NCBI GenBank assembly: GCA_016713665.1 | Contig: JADJOR010000020.1 | Span: 1-64,000 of the forward strand | Source: Deltaproteobacteria bacterium | GTDB lineage: Bacteria > Myxococcota_A > UBA9160 > UBA4427 | Reading direction: 5' to 3' | Length of the DNA: 64,000 bases | In this document: positions 55,751 to 63,939 of the stretch, in pieces | Layout of the letters: the number at the start of each line of letters is the position of its first letter | How positions within the stretch are numbered: position 1 is the first letter of the stretch | Position numbers and translations under genes: made by a program | Notes under the pieces: generated by a model | What the model saw: the letters and a program-made list of their open reading frames with translations, nothing else | What the model was told of the DNA's origin: nothing | Databases searched by the model: none

Positions 55751-56319
55751 AGGCCCGCGAGCCAGCGGCGATAGGAGGCCAGGCTGAGCTCGAGATCGGG
55801 GGGCGCGCCCTTCGCGCGAAACGAAGCTTCGACGAGCTCGAGCGCACGCGCGACGCCCGCGCGGCTCGGCGCGTCGAGGGCGAGCGTTGCGGCCGCGAGC
55901 CCCGTCCGGAGCTCGTCGCGGACCTCGGTCTGCGGGCGCGCTCCGACCTGCGCGGCCCAGGCGACGAGCCCATCGACCAGCGCCGCGAGGGAGACGGGCT
56001 CCGTCTGCTCGATCGGCAGGCCGGCCTCGTTCCAGGCGATCATGCCGCCGGTGAGATTGACGACGGGCTCGAAGCCGCGGGCCGCGAGGGCGTCGCAGGC
56101 CTTGCCCGAACGAACGCCCGATCGACAGACGAGCAGGAGCGCGCGGCCCCTCGGCAGCTCGTCCGCCCGGGCCTCGAGCTCGGGGAGCGGGAGCAGCGTC
56201 GCCCCGCGCACGCGACCGAGGGGGCCGTGGTATTCATGGGCACCGCGTACGTCGACGACCTGGAAGTCGCCGAGCTGCGCGTGGGCCTCCGAGGGCGAGA
56301 GGGCCTGTCGGGTCGTCAT
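55747..56319 (-). CDS. Rhodanese-like sulfurtransferase with helical C-terminal extension
   Basis: 190 residues. Rhodanese domain (about 1-100): FQVVDVRGAHEYHGPLGRVRGATLLP, then the active-site Cys loop VCRSGVRSGKACDAL, then VNLTGGMIAWNEAG. The C-terminal about 80 residues are helical and not part of the standard domain (VEASFRAKGAPPDLELSLASYRRWL). It transfers sulfane sulfur from persulfides or thiosulfate. It is translated by 4-nt overlap from the persulfide dioxygenase gene (56316-56319) into TauE (55747-55750), typical of Blh/ETHE1 operons. Confidence 0.9.
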   Translation of the reverse strand: MTTRQALSPSEAHAQLGDFQVVDVRGAHEYHGPLGRVRGATLLPLPELEARADELPRGRALLLVCRSGVRSGKACDALAARGFEPVVNLTGGMIAWNEAGLPIEQTEPVSLAALVDGLVAWAAQVGARPQTEVRDELRTGLAAATLALDAPSRAGVARALELVEASFRAKGAPPDLELSLASYRRWLAGL

Positions 56320-57179
56320 CGTCCGCAACCTCCGAGCTTGTCGAGGGGAATCTTGAGATAGGCGGTCCCGTTCGCGGCGGGCTCGGGGAGCTCCCCTGCG
56401 CGGATGTTGACCTGGATCGAGGGCAGGATCAGCGCCGGGGCCTCGAGCTCGGCGTCTTTTTTTTCGCGGAAGGCGACGTACTGCTCGCGGGTCGTGTGCG
56501 CATCGATCTGGACGTTCTTCCGCTTCTGCTCGCCGACGCTCGTCTGATGCTCGACGGGTCGACCGCCGGGACGATAGTCGTGGCAGACGAAGAGCCGCGT
56601 CGCCTCGGGCATCGCGTAGAGACGCTGGATCGAGTCGTAGAGCGTCGAGGCCGAGCCGCCGGGGAAGTCGCAGCGCGCGGTGCCGTAGTCGGGCATGAAG
56701 AGCGTGTCGCCGAGGAAGACCGCGTCGCCGATCTTCCAGGACATGTGAGCCGGCGTATGGCCCGGGGTATGGAGCGCCTCGACCTCGAGCGAGCCGAAGC
56801 GGAGCCGCATGCCCTCGTCGATCAGGACGTCGAATGGACGACCGTCGACGGGGAACGCGTCGCCGAGATCGAAGATGTCGCGGAAGACGCGCTGGATCTC
56901 GCCGACCCGGGAGCCGGTGACGGAGCGCGCGCCGTAGCGGGCCTTGAAGAAGGGGAGACCCGTCATGTGGTCGGCGTGGGCATGGGTATCGATGACGTAG
57001 GGAACGGAGAGCCCCTCCCGATCGAGATGCGCGGCGACCTCTTCCGCCGAACGCCAGGACGTCCGCGCGCTCTTCGGATCGTAATTGCGCACGGGGTCGA
57101 TGACGACGGCGAACCGTCCGTCGTGGACGACGTACGTCAGCGTCGAGGTCTGCTCGTCGAAGAAGGGCTGGATCTCCAC
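56316..57179 (-). CDS. MBL-fold persulfide dioxygenase (ETHE1/Blh-like)
   Basis: 287 residues from a GTG at 57179, preceded by GGAAGGACAA. The start frame extends 49 codons upstream without a good site. The metal motif is IDTHAHADHMTG (HxHxDH), then LHTPGHTPAHMSW (His) and FLGDTLFMPDYGTARCDFPG (Asp ligand; a typical signature), then FVCHDYRPGGR. This matches the Blh/ETHE1 group, which oxidises glutathione persulfide to sulfite with Fe(II) and O2. It leads the operon with a rhodanese and TauE. No ArsR-type regulator (BigR) is next to it in the window. Confidence 0.92.
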   Translation of the reverse strand: MEIQPFFDEQTSTLTYVVHDGRFAVVIDPVRNYDPKSARTSWRSAEEVAAHLDREGLSVPYVIDTHAHADHMTGLPFFKARYGARSVTGSRVGEIQRVFRDIFDLGDAFPVDGRPFDVLIDEGMRLRFGSLEVEALHTPGHTPAHMSWKIGDAVFLGDTLFMPDYGTARCDFPGGSASTLYDSIQRLYAMPEATRLFVCHDYRPGGRPVEHQTSVGEQKRKNVQIDAHTTREQYVAFREKKDAELEAPALILPSIQVNIRAGELPEPAANGTAYLKIPLDKLGGCGR

Positions 57180-57662
57180 TCGACTTGTCCTTCCGTCCAG
57201 GGGCGTGCCCGAGCGAGGTTGCAGGCAACGTGCCGACCGATGCGGCGGCGGGTCTGCGTGTCTCTTCGAGCAGATCCGGCTTTCGATGTTGCGGGTCAGA
57301 GATCGATCGAACGTAGTGCGTTTCATTCGATGCGGAAAATGAAGCCATCTGGCGCAAGCGCAAAGAGCTCGAGCGCTCTCGCCGGAGCCCGATCGATCAC
57401 TCCACGTCGGCGCGGATCAGCAGGATCATCTCGTCGCTCGATGCGGTCGACGTGAACCGCGCGCCGGAATCCGCGCGCCGCTGCGTGCCCTCTGCGCCCA
57501 GTCCGGCGATCGCGACGACGACACCGCGCTCGAGCGTGACGACGTTCGAGCCGATCGTCTCGCCGATCAGGCCTCCCGGCAGGCGCTCCCGGGCGCCGGC
57601 GCGGGATCCGACCGGGTCCGTGCCCGGGGCTCGAGGAGGAGCGAGGCCGTTCGGGACGCCGT
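57180..57662. other. Gap with a start-less reading frame
   Basis: 483 bp. The upstream part holds the sulfur operon promoter, with no clear operator. Between 57397 and about 57660 (minus strand) runs an open frame whose product (IGSNVVTLERGVVVAIAGLG) looks protein-like but has no ATG, GTG or TTG start, so it is probably a remnant or chance. Confidence 0.4.
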
Positions 57663-57992
57663 CTACGCGCTCGGTTCCGTCCGCCGGCCCTCCTTCGCCG
57701 CTCCGACGAGCGACCACACGATCGGCAGCAGCGGCCGAACGACCGGCCAGATCATCAGCGCGCGGCCCGCGAGCTGGATGACTCGGCTCGGCCGGACGAG
57801 GACGATCATCAGTCCGCCTGCGACGACCGCGGGCAGCATCCACCGCGAGCGCGCGAACGCAATCCCGCGGTCGAGGGTCTGCCAGCCCCGCTCGAGCGCG
57901 TGGGTCGAATCGCGCAGGTCGCGGCGCAGCCGCTCGCTCCGCAACACCAGCTGCTCCCTCCGCGCGGCGAGCTGCTTCGCGCGTGCGCTCAT
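57663..57992 (-). CDS. YqjK-like membrane-associated protein
   Basis: 109 residues. Highly charged N-terminal helix (RAKQLAARREQLVLRSERLRRDLRD) then one transmembrane helix (WMLPAVVAGGLMIVLV) and a second hydrophobic segment (LMIWPVVRPLLPIVWSLV). The layout matches YqjK. Its ATG overlaps the YqjE-like stop by 4 bp (57989-57992), so it is coupled to the trio. The function in E. coli-type genomes is unknown, linked to the inner membrane and stationary phase. Confidence 0.8.
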   Translation of the reverse strand: MSARAKQLAARREQLVLRSERLRRDLRDSTHALERGWQTLDRGIAFARSRWMLPAVVAGGLMIVLVRPSRVIQLAGRALMIWPVVRPLLPIVWSLVGAAKEGRRTEPSA

Positions 57993-58375
57993 CGCTCGCT
58001 TCCCAGCGCCCGCGCGTCGCGCTCGAGCTCGCCGATCGTCGCAGACAGGAACCGCGGCCGCGTGCGCAGCCGGTAGCGCACGACGAGGCCTGCGGCGATC
58101 GCGACGAGGGCGAAGAGCAGCGCCACGAGCCCGGCGGCCAGCAGGCGGTGACCATCCCAGAACGCGATCACGATCGTGAGCGCGATCATCAGCACCGCGA
58201 GCGCGCCGCAGAAGAGGCCCACGATCGTCCAGATCACGAGGCCGGCGAGGCGCCCGCCTTCCTGCTCGAGCTCGACCGTGACGAGCTCGAGCCGTGTGTG
58301 GGCGAGGGTGACGAGCGTCGCGAGCATCGCACGCAGCGAATCGAACAAGCCGCTTCCGTCGCGCAGCGCCGACAT
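57989..58375 (-). CDS. YqjE-like (phage-holin-family) membrane protein
   Basis: 128 residues. It has a helical N-terminal part (FDSLRAMLATLVTLAHTRLELVTVELEQEGGR) and two transmembrane helices (LVIWTIVGLFCGALAVLMIALTIVIAF, LLAAGLVALLFALVAIAAGLVV), the classic YqjE plan. The family name 'holin' refers to structure only; no phage gene is nearby. It is 6 bp downstream of the DUF883 gene and overlaps YqjK by 4 bp. It probably works at the inner membrane. Confidence 0.88.
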   Translation of the reverse strand: MSALRDGSGLFDSLRAMLATLVTLAHTRLELVTVELEQEGGRLAGLVIWTIVGLFCGALAVLMIALTIVIAFWDGHRLLAAGLVALLFALVAIAAGLVVRYRLRTRPRFLSATIGELERDARALGSER

Positions 58376-58381
58376 CGTCGT

Positions 58382-58684
58382 TCAGCGTCGACCGATCAGG
58401 ACGCCGAGCACCAGGCCGACCGCGGCGGCGATGCCGATCGATTGCCAGGGGTTCGCGTGGACGTAGACGTCGGCGTCGCCGAGCGCGGCCTTTGCATGCA
58501 CCTTCAGCTCGTCCTCGATCGACTCGAGCCGGGCTCGTGCCTGATCGAGCGACTCGCCCGCCCGAGCCCGCGCCTCCCGAACTCCGGCGCCGGCCGTTTC
58601 CGCGGTCGCCGCCATCAGCGCCTCGGCGTCGGCGATCACGGTGCGCAGATCATCCATCAACTTCTGGGTGCTGGCTTCGTGCAT
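58382..58684 (-). CDS. DUF883 (YqjD/ElaB-like) ribosome-associated membrane protein
   Basis: 100 residues. The ATG at 58684 follows AGGAGAACGCC. An alpha-helical N-terminal region (STQKLMDDLRTVIADAEALM, then GVREARARAGESLDQARARLESIEDELK) leads to a C-terminal transmembrane segment with SIGIAAAVGLVLGVLIGRR. YqjD/ElaB in E. coli tether ribosomes to the membrane in stationary phase. It is the first gene of the yqjD-yqjE-yqjK-like operon. The family assignment is firm; the role here is inferred. Confidence 0.88.
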   Translation of the reverse strand: MHEASTQKLMDDLRTVIADAEALMAATAETAGAGVREARARAGESLDQARARLESIEDELKVHAKAALGDADVYVHANPWQSIGIAAAVGLVLGVLIGRR

Positions 58685-58884
58685 GGCGTTCTCCTGGCCG
58701 ATGGCCTCGGCTCGGCGCGCGCGGCGCGGGCCGTCGCGATTGGGGATGAGCCAGCGTAGCCAGGGGCGGTGCGGTGTGCCGGAGCCCGGCTCGCATCGAA
58801 GCCCCGTCGAGTCCGTGCTGGCCTTCCATCCAGGACTGGGTGGAAATTCCCTGGCTCGCGCGAGCTCGACTCGAGAACGGCGGA

Positions 58885-58916
58885 AAGGCCGCACGGATTC
58901 CGGTCCGTGCGGCCTT
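58885..58916. terminator. Strong 13-bp hairpin downstream of the large PHP gene
   Basis: AAGGCCGCACGGA-TTCCGG-TCCGTGCGGCCTT: perfect 13-bp stem, 6-nt loop, followed by TTT in the minus direction. It lies 37 bp after the stop of the 58954 gene, and ends its transcript. Confidence 0.8.
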
Positions 58917-58953
58917 CGCTTTTCGAGGCGGAGCGCGTCCGAGCCCGACCCGC

Positions 58954-61900
58954 CTACTTCGAGACCGTCATGAGCTTCGAGGTCCCCGTCACGGCCGTGA
59001 TGCCGAGGGTCGGCGTCGTGGTCGTCGTCCCGCTCGTCGGGCTCGTCTGGAGCGTCGTCGAGAAGGCGCCGACGGTGCCGAGCGTCGGGTTCGTGGTCGG
59101 CCCGGTCGAGCCTCCACCGGCGCCGCCACTCGCGCCGCCGTCGGTGGCGAGGAGGTCGGTGACCCCGGCCGTCGTATCGGCCTGGATGCAGGAGAGCGGG
59201 GTCGTGCACGGCTCGATGTTCACCCAGACGGGATTCGAGTACGCGCTGCGGCGCACGCACTGGGGTCGCGGATCGTCGGGCAAGGGCGCATCGAGGCACA
59301 ACGCAGCGGAGTCGGGCGCCACGGCATTGCGGACCGTGGCGCGGACGAACATGCGATCCGGTCGGGTCGCCTTCTGGAACTCGCGGCGGATGCAGGGCGG
59401 CGGCGGGTTGTCGACGACCCCGTTCAAGAGATCCTCAAGGGTCCTGTCGAGCGACTTCTTCAGGTACACGACCGTCCCCGTGGACCCGCCGGTCGTGCCG
59501 CCCGTCGTCGTGCCCGTCGTCGTCTTCGCGGCCGCGGCGACGCTCGTCCGGCTCGCGAGGGTCGTCGTCGTCCCCGTGAGCGCCTTCGTCGTCGTGCTCG
59601 TCGTCTTCGCCGGGACGGGCTCCGAGTGGATGCAGGCGCCGGTGCCGACCGGGTATTGCGCCGGATCGATCGTGACGACGTACTGGCCGGCGTAGGCCTG
59701 GGCCGGGGTCGGTCGCACGAAGAGCGCGTTCTGCGGGTTCGGATCGTACCAGTAGGGCATGTTCGGCGTCTCGACGAAGACCTTCCCCGTACCGGGCTGG
59801 ATGTAGCTGTTGTCGAAGTTGGCGATCGGGAGGTCCCAGGCGCGCGTGTAGATCATGCCCTCGCTGACCGCCGCGGCCCAAACGCCGACCATGAGATCGA
59901 TCTCCTCGACCGGCGCGAACTCCGGCGACGACTTCCACTCGACGATGATCTGGAAGGGACCGTCGTGGACCTGCTTGTACACGCTGCCCATCGGCACGTC
60001 GGAGCCGTCGACCACGCCGTTCTTGTTGACGTCGACCATCACGCGCACCGCCGGGCCGTTGGTGATCGAGAAGTTGCCGCTGCGCAGTCCATCGACGACC
60101 TGCGTCTGCGAGACGGGGCGCCCCGTGCCCGAGCCGTTCGTGATCGGCGCGCCGGCCGGGACTCCCACGTGGACGAGGTTGCGCGGCTTGCCGATCGCGG
60201 TCGAGGTCACGTTCTCGGTCCCGAAGAAGTAGCCCTCGCGGCGATAGTTGAAGTCGCCGTGGGCATCGGAGCCGCCCGCAGCGAAGATCCGCCGCGGCTG
60301 GCCCGCGGGCAGCCAGGAGAGCGAGGCCGTCCGGGCCTTGTCGAGCCCGCGCAGCTGCAGGAGGTCCCACTTCTGGAAGTCGCTGAAATGGAAGGGCTGA
60401 TGCTGGTCCTCCCAGAGCGGCGACGGGAAGGGCGACGCATCGTTGGCCTTGGCCGTGAAGGCCGAGTCTTCGTTCCAGATCTGGAGGCCGAGGACGTAGG
60501 GCGAGTCGAACGCGTCGTTGAGCTGGGCCGACGTGTAGGAGATGAGGTCCGGACCGAGGCTCCCCATGCCCTCGCCGCGGCCCTGCGCGAAGGGATGCGC
60601 CAGGAACACATAACCCTTCTGGCGCTGGGCGAGCTCGACGTTCAGGATCTCGCCGAGCCGCCGCGTGCCGCCGCCGTACTTGCTGGTGTTGCTCGCGATG
60701 AACGCGCCCTTGCGCTGGCCGTCGACCGGGAGATGGAGCAGGTGCTGGCGGGCGTAGAAGCGATTCGAGAGCAGATTGCCGCCGGCCGGTCCCTGCACGT
60801 CGAAGAGGAGCTCGCGGCCATCGGGCTGCGGGTTCGACATCGACGGACACCAACCCTGAATCGGGAACAAGGTCTGCTGGTCGAGGGCGCGCAGGATCTC
60901 GGGGACGTTCATGCAGAAGAAGTAGGAGCTCGTCTCGCCGGGAAGCGTCTCGGGGACGATGTCGACTTCGGCGCCGAGGAAGAGCTGCGGAGCCACGAGG
61001 TCGAATCCGTTGCCCGCGCTGCGGGGATGGGAGGTGACCTGGCGATTGGCGCCGAATGGGCCGTTCAGGAGATCGATGCCGAACGCGAAGCGATCCGGGC
61101 TCATGTCGCGCAGGCCGCGAGTCAGGGGCTGGACGAGCTCGTCGGTGAAGATCGGGCGCGCCGAGCCGATCTGCGGGCTGTTCGAGGCGTGGTCCGTCGC
61201 GAAGGCGAAGTCGAGCCCCAGCGCGCCCATCGCCTGCACGGTCCCGCGATAGGAGTATCCCGACTCGCCGTCGTTGTCCGTTCCCTGCGAGTGGTAGTGG
61301 AGATCGCCATAGCTCCACTCCGAATCGAATTTCGGCAGCGGCTCCTCGCCGAGATGGACCGTCAGGATGCGCTGATAGTTCTGGATCGCGGCGACGCCGT
61401 TGCGCACCGTCGTCACGCGCAGCACCGTCCGCAGCCGCACGTCCCGACCGGGTGTCGCGCTCGACGGTGTGTACAGGGCCGTGAGATGCCACTCGCTCGT
61501 GGTCCGAAGCGGCGCGAAGGCCGAGCAGTCCTGACCCTGCCATCGCCGGCAGAGGGAGTAGGCGGGGCGCGCGGGCGGCGTCGTCCCGACTTCGGGGCCC
61601 GATTGCGTTGGGTCGTGCTGCCAGAGTCCGATGGTGCGCTCGACCTCGTGGATGTTCGCGAGGGTGAAGGTCTGGCGGCGCACGAACTGGCCGTTGATCT
61701 CTTCGTCGATGCCGAGCCACTCGAAGCGATCGAGAGTCAGGACCGGCGGCAGCTCGCCGTGGGGCACGACGTCGACCCCGAACCATCCGAGGATCTCGTC
61801 GATCGGACCCATCAGCGCGTCGATCGGCCCTTCGAGATAGGCGAAGACCACCTGCATGGCCGGATAGCCCTGCATCACCGAGATGATCTGCTGCAATCGC

Positions 61901-62172
61901 CGATCGTGGGCGGTCCTCGGTTGGTCCGCGTCGTGGATGCTGACCTGGATCGGGATCGCACCGTACTGCTTGTTCGCGCCGCGGGGCTCCATGCGCCAGG
62001 GGGCGTCCATCTCGAGCTCGAAGTCGCCGGTCCGCTGCGACATGGCGCGGGCCGAGTCCGGGGCGACGAACGGGAGCAGGAGCGCGAGCAGGGCCGCCGC
62101 TGCGCGGCGCAGGCAGCCGGATCGGCGAAGGATTGCACGGGCGAGGGTCGCGGGGCGAAGGAGTCGTTGCAT
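58954..62172 (-). CDS. Very large exported PHP-domain protein (DUF3604-like)
   Basis: 1072 residues. A signal peptide (LRRAAAALLALLLPFVAPDSARA) is followed by a beta-rich N-terminal domain (to about 275), then the PHP region: SYGDLHYHSQGTDN, FAFATDHASNSP and later VFLAHPFAQGRG and GGSDAHGDFNYRREGYF. These give His/Asp metal ligands like the other DUF3604 proteins, with inserted segments. Many Cys residues occur. A Thr-rich linker (TTSTTTKALTGTTTTLAS, TTTGTTTGGTTGG) near residue 840-900 is followed by a C-terminal Cys-rich part. It is secreted or surface-bound. A palindrome at 62287-62308 lies upstream of its start. Confidence 0.8.
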   Translation of the reverse strand: MQRLLRPATLARAILRRSGCLRRAAAALLALLLPFVAPDSARAMSQRTGDFELEMDAPWRMEPRGANKQYGAIPIQVSIHDADQPRTAHDRRLQQIISVMQGYPAMQVVFAYLEGPIDALMGPIDEILGWFGVDVVPHGELPPVLTLDRFEWLGIDEEINGQFVRRQTFTLANIHEVERTIGLWQHDPTQSGPEVGTTPPARPAYSLCRRWQGQDCSAFAPLRTTSEWHLTALYTPSSATPGRDVRLRTVLRVTTVRNGVAAIQNYQRILTVHLGEEPLPKFDSEWSYGDLHYHSQGTDNDGESGYSYRGTVQAMGALGLDFAFATDHASNSPQIGSARPIFTDELVQPLTRGLRDMSPDRFAFGIDLLNGPFGANRQVTSHPRSAGNGFDLVAPQLFLGAEVDIVPETLPGETSSYFFCMNVPEILRALDQQTLFPIQGWCPSMSNPQPDGRELLFDVQGPAGGNLLSNRFYARQHLLHLPVDGQRKGAFIASNTSKYGGGTRRLGEILNVELAQRQKGYVFLAHPFAQGRGEGMGSLGPDLISYTSAQLNDAFDSPYVLGLQIWNEDSAFTAKANDASPFPSPLWEDQHQPFHFSDFQKWDLLQLRGLDKARTASLSWLPAGQPRRIFAAGGSDAHGDFNYRREGYFFGTENVTSTAIGKPRNLVHVGVPAGAPITNGSGTGRPVSQTQVVDGLRSGNFSITNGPAVRVMVDVNKNGVVDGSDVPMGSVYKQVHDGPFQIIVEWKSSPEFAPVEEIDLMVGVWAAAVSEGMIYTRAWDLPIANFDNSYIQPGTGKVFVETPNMPYWYDPNPQNALFVRPTPAQAYAGQYVVTIDPAQYPVGTGACIHSEPVPAKTTSTTTKALTGTTTTLASRTSVAAAAKTTTGTTTGGTTGGSTGTVVYLKKSLDRTLEDLLNGVVDNPPPPCIRREFQKATRPDRMFVRATVRNAVAPDSAALCLDAPLPDDPRPQCVRRSAYSNPVWVNIEPCTTPLSCIQADTTAGVTDLLATDGGASGGAGGGSTGPTTNPTLGTVGAFSTTLQTSPTSGTTTTTPTLGITAVTGTSKLMTVSK

Positions 62173-62286
62173 CTCGTTCTTCCTGGCTGGATTCGGGACC
62201 GGATTGGCCCGACACAGTCAGGAATCGGCGGAGGTCGAGCGATCGGCTCGCGCCCGGAGGTGGCGGAGCGCGGGAAAGCGCCCGTC

Positions 62287-62308
62287 GTGTGAAGTCCTTC
62301 ACACGAGG
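62287..62308. promoter_or_regulatory. Perfect palindrome TCGTGTGAAG-TC-CTTCACACGA
   Basis: 10-bp arms, 2-bp spacer, no mismatch. Located between the 62327 gene stop and 115 bp before the 62172 start on the same strand. Could be an operator (palindromic) or a weak terminator. Confidence 0.6.
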
Positions 62309-62326
62309 CGTTCGCGCGAACGATCC

Positions 62327-63289
62327 TCAGTAGCCGTCGAACGTCGAAGGCCGCGCCCCGATCGGGATCGCCTCGGGATAGAACTCGGCAAGGGCGTCCT
62401 TGAGGCCGGGGTCGGCGATGCGTGCGAGGTCGATCCGAAGATCGACGCCCCGCGCAGCGAGGTCCGCGTCGAAGATCCGTGCGACGTCCTCGAGGGAGAG
62501 CGTGTCCTGCTCGAGGCGCCGGCGCTCGTCCTCGGTCGGATGGATGTCGGCCTTCCAGAGCACGCTCACGCGGAATCGATCGAGGGGGGCGCGCAGCTTC
62601 ACCACGCCGCGATCGCGCACGGCCCACTCGCCGCTGCCGTCGCCGACGGGGGCGAGCTCGGCGCGGGGGGTGACGCGGATCGGCTCCTTCGCGAAGGGCC
62701 CGACCGGCTCGACCTGGTGGAACATGCCGTGGTTGTCGCCGACGAGCGCGGTGTTGGCCATCGCGTCGGCGTGGCGATGGGGCGGCTTGTCCGGGCCCTC
62801 GGGCCAGTAGAGCAGGCCGCCCTCTTCGACGTCGTTCATCCACCAGATCGAGGTCGCCTGCACGATCGACCAGCGATCGAAGAGGCCCGACCAGAGCATC
62901 GCCCGCAGCAGGAACATCGGCGTGTTGGCCCGGTCGCGGCCGCGGAACTTCGGGTTGTCGGTATGCGCCGGGCCGCTCCGCTCGATCGACGTCATCAGGT
63001 TGACGTAGAGGGTATGCGGGACGACGACCTCCGCGTCGTAGAAGCGCTTCGCCGCCTCGATCACGCGGGCGTGCCAGAGAAAGAGGTCGGAGCCCGGGAC
63101 CGCGAGGTCCGCATGGACCCAGTCCTTCTGGAACCAGAGCGTGCTCGTCGGGCGGTCGGCCTCGACGCCCGGCCGGAACCATCCGCCGAGGGGATGGTAG
63201 GGCGCATTGCGCTCGAGCATCCCGACGACCGCATCGAGGTCGTCGACCACGTCGTGCAGCAGGATGGGCGGGTCGGCGTAGTGGATCAT
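62327..63289 (-). CDS. Fe(II)/2OG-oxygenase-like protein, uncharacterised group
   Basis: 320 residues. An H-x-D motif (His109-Thr-Asp111 in SGPAHTDNPKFRG) and a later His191 (HGMFHQVEPVG), with Arg240 (DRFRVSVLWK), suggest a cupin-type Fe(II)/2OG oxygenase; MLWSGLFDRWSIVQATSIWWMND makes the beta-core. The sequence does not look like a close TauD or PhyH member. The function is unknown. It ends 38 bp after the next gene's region, on the same strand, and the downstream large PHP gene is separated by a palindrome. Confidence 0.6.
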   Translation of the reverse strand: MIHYADPPILLHDVVDDLDAVVGMLERNAPYHPLGGWFRPGVEADRPTSTLWFQKDWVHADLAVPGSDLFLWHARVIEAAKRFYDAEVVVPHTLYVNLMTSIERSGPAHTDNPKFRGRDRANTPMFLLRAMLWSGLFDRWSIVQATSIWWMNDVEEGGLLYWPEGPDKPPHRHADAMANTALVGDNHGMFHQVEPVGPFAKEPIRVTPRAELAPVGDGSGEWAVRDRGVVKLRAPLDRFRVSVLWKADIHPTEDERRRLEQDTLSLEDVARIFDADLAARGVDLRIDLARIADPGLKDALAEFYPEAIPIGARPSTFDGY

Positions 63290-63333
63290 GGACGGGATTC
63301 CTCCTCATCTCGGGCGTTCGGGTTCATGCCCCC

Positions 63334-63939
63334 TCAATACCGCGCCCACTCGAGACAACACGCGGCGACCCGCTGGGACGTCGTCGGGATCGACGAGAAC
63401 GCATCCGTCGTGCACGCGGAGATCGCCCCCGCCGTCGAGGCGCCGGTCTGCGCGTTGGTCCAGGACGCGCCCGGACTCGAGAGCCCGGAGATGCAGACCG
63501 CGTCGCGCCACTGCTGCGGGCTGCAGAGATGGGCGCGGTAGCTGTCCCAGCAGTAGCTCGCCGCCTGATCCCAGCTGGCGACCGGTCCGTTGGCGCGGCA
63601 GAGGATGGCGTAGGGCATCTCGATCCGGGTCATGCCCACCGGACAGCTCGCGACGTCGAGGGCGTTCGTGATCGCCGAGAAGTTGGCGTTGACCTCGTCC
63701 GCGTCGGCGATCGTTCCGTTCGTGAAGACATGCGGCAGGGCGAACGCGGCGACCGAGAGCGGCACGACGAGCAGGATCGCCGCGGCGACGGAGCCGCGTC
63801 GGGACTTCGAGCCCGGTCGCAGGAAATAGCCGCCGGCGGCGAAGCAGCATCCCATCAAGATCAGCAGCATGCCGACGGAGAGACCCGGGACGGCGTGGCC
63901 TCCCCAGATCAGCTCGCCCCAGTTCTCCAATCCCCACAT
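63334..63939 (-). CDS. Exported membrane protein with Cys pairs, unknown function
   Basis: 201 residues from the ATG at 63939, preceded by GAGGAGGCG. N-terminus NWGELIWGGHAVPGLSVGM with a transmembrane helix (LLILMGCCFAAGGYFL), then a second helix (AAAILLVVPLSVAAFALPHVF). The mature part has GTIADADEVNANFSAI, a motif common in exported surface proteins, then about seven Cys (ASCPVGM, AILCRAN, SYCWD, HLCSP, AVCISG, SACTT, AACCLEW), which probably form disulfides outside. I cannot name the family. Upstream of its start the frame continues but without a better site. Confidence 0.6.
   Translation of the reverse strand: MWGLENWGELIWGGHAVPGLSVGMLLILMGCCFAAGGYFLRPGSKSRRGSVAAAILLVVPLSVAAFALPHVFTNGTIADADEVNANFSAITNALDVASCPVGMTRIEMPYAILCRANGPVASWDQAASYCWDSYRAHLCSPQQWRDAVCISGLSSPGASWTNAQTGASTAGAISACTTDAFSSIPTTSQRVAACCLEWARY

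Noticed and set aside
57397..57662. Minus-strand reading frame downstream of the YqjK-like gene
   Set aside because: No start codon fits and no known domain; treated as remnant or chance.
57989..58375. Phage holin as evidence of a prophage
   Set aside because: The YqjE-like protein sits in a YqjD/YqjE/YqjK envelope operon and no other phage gene is present.
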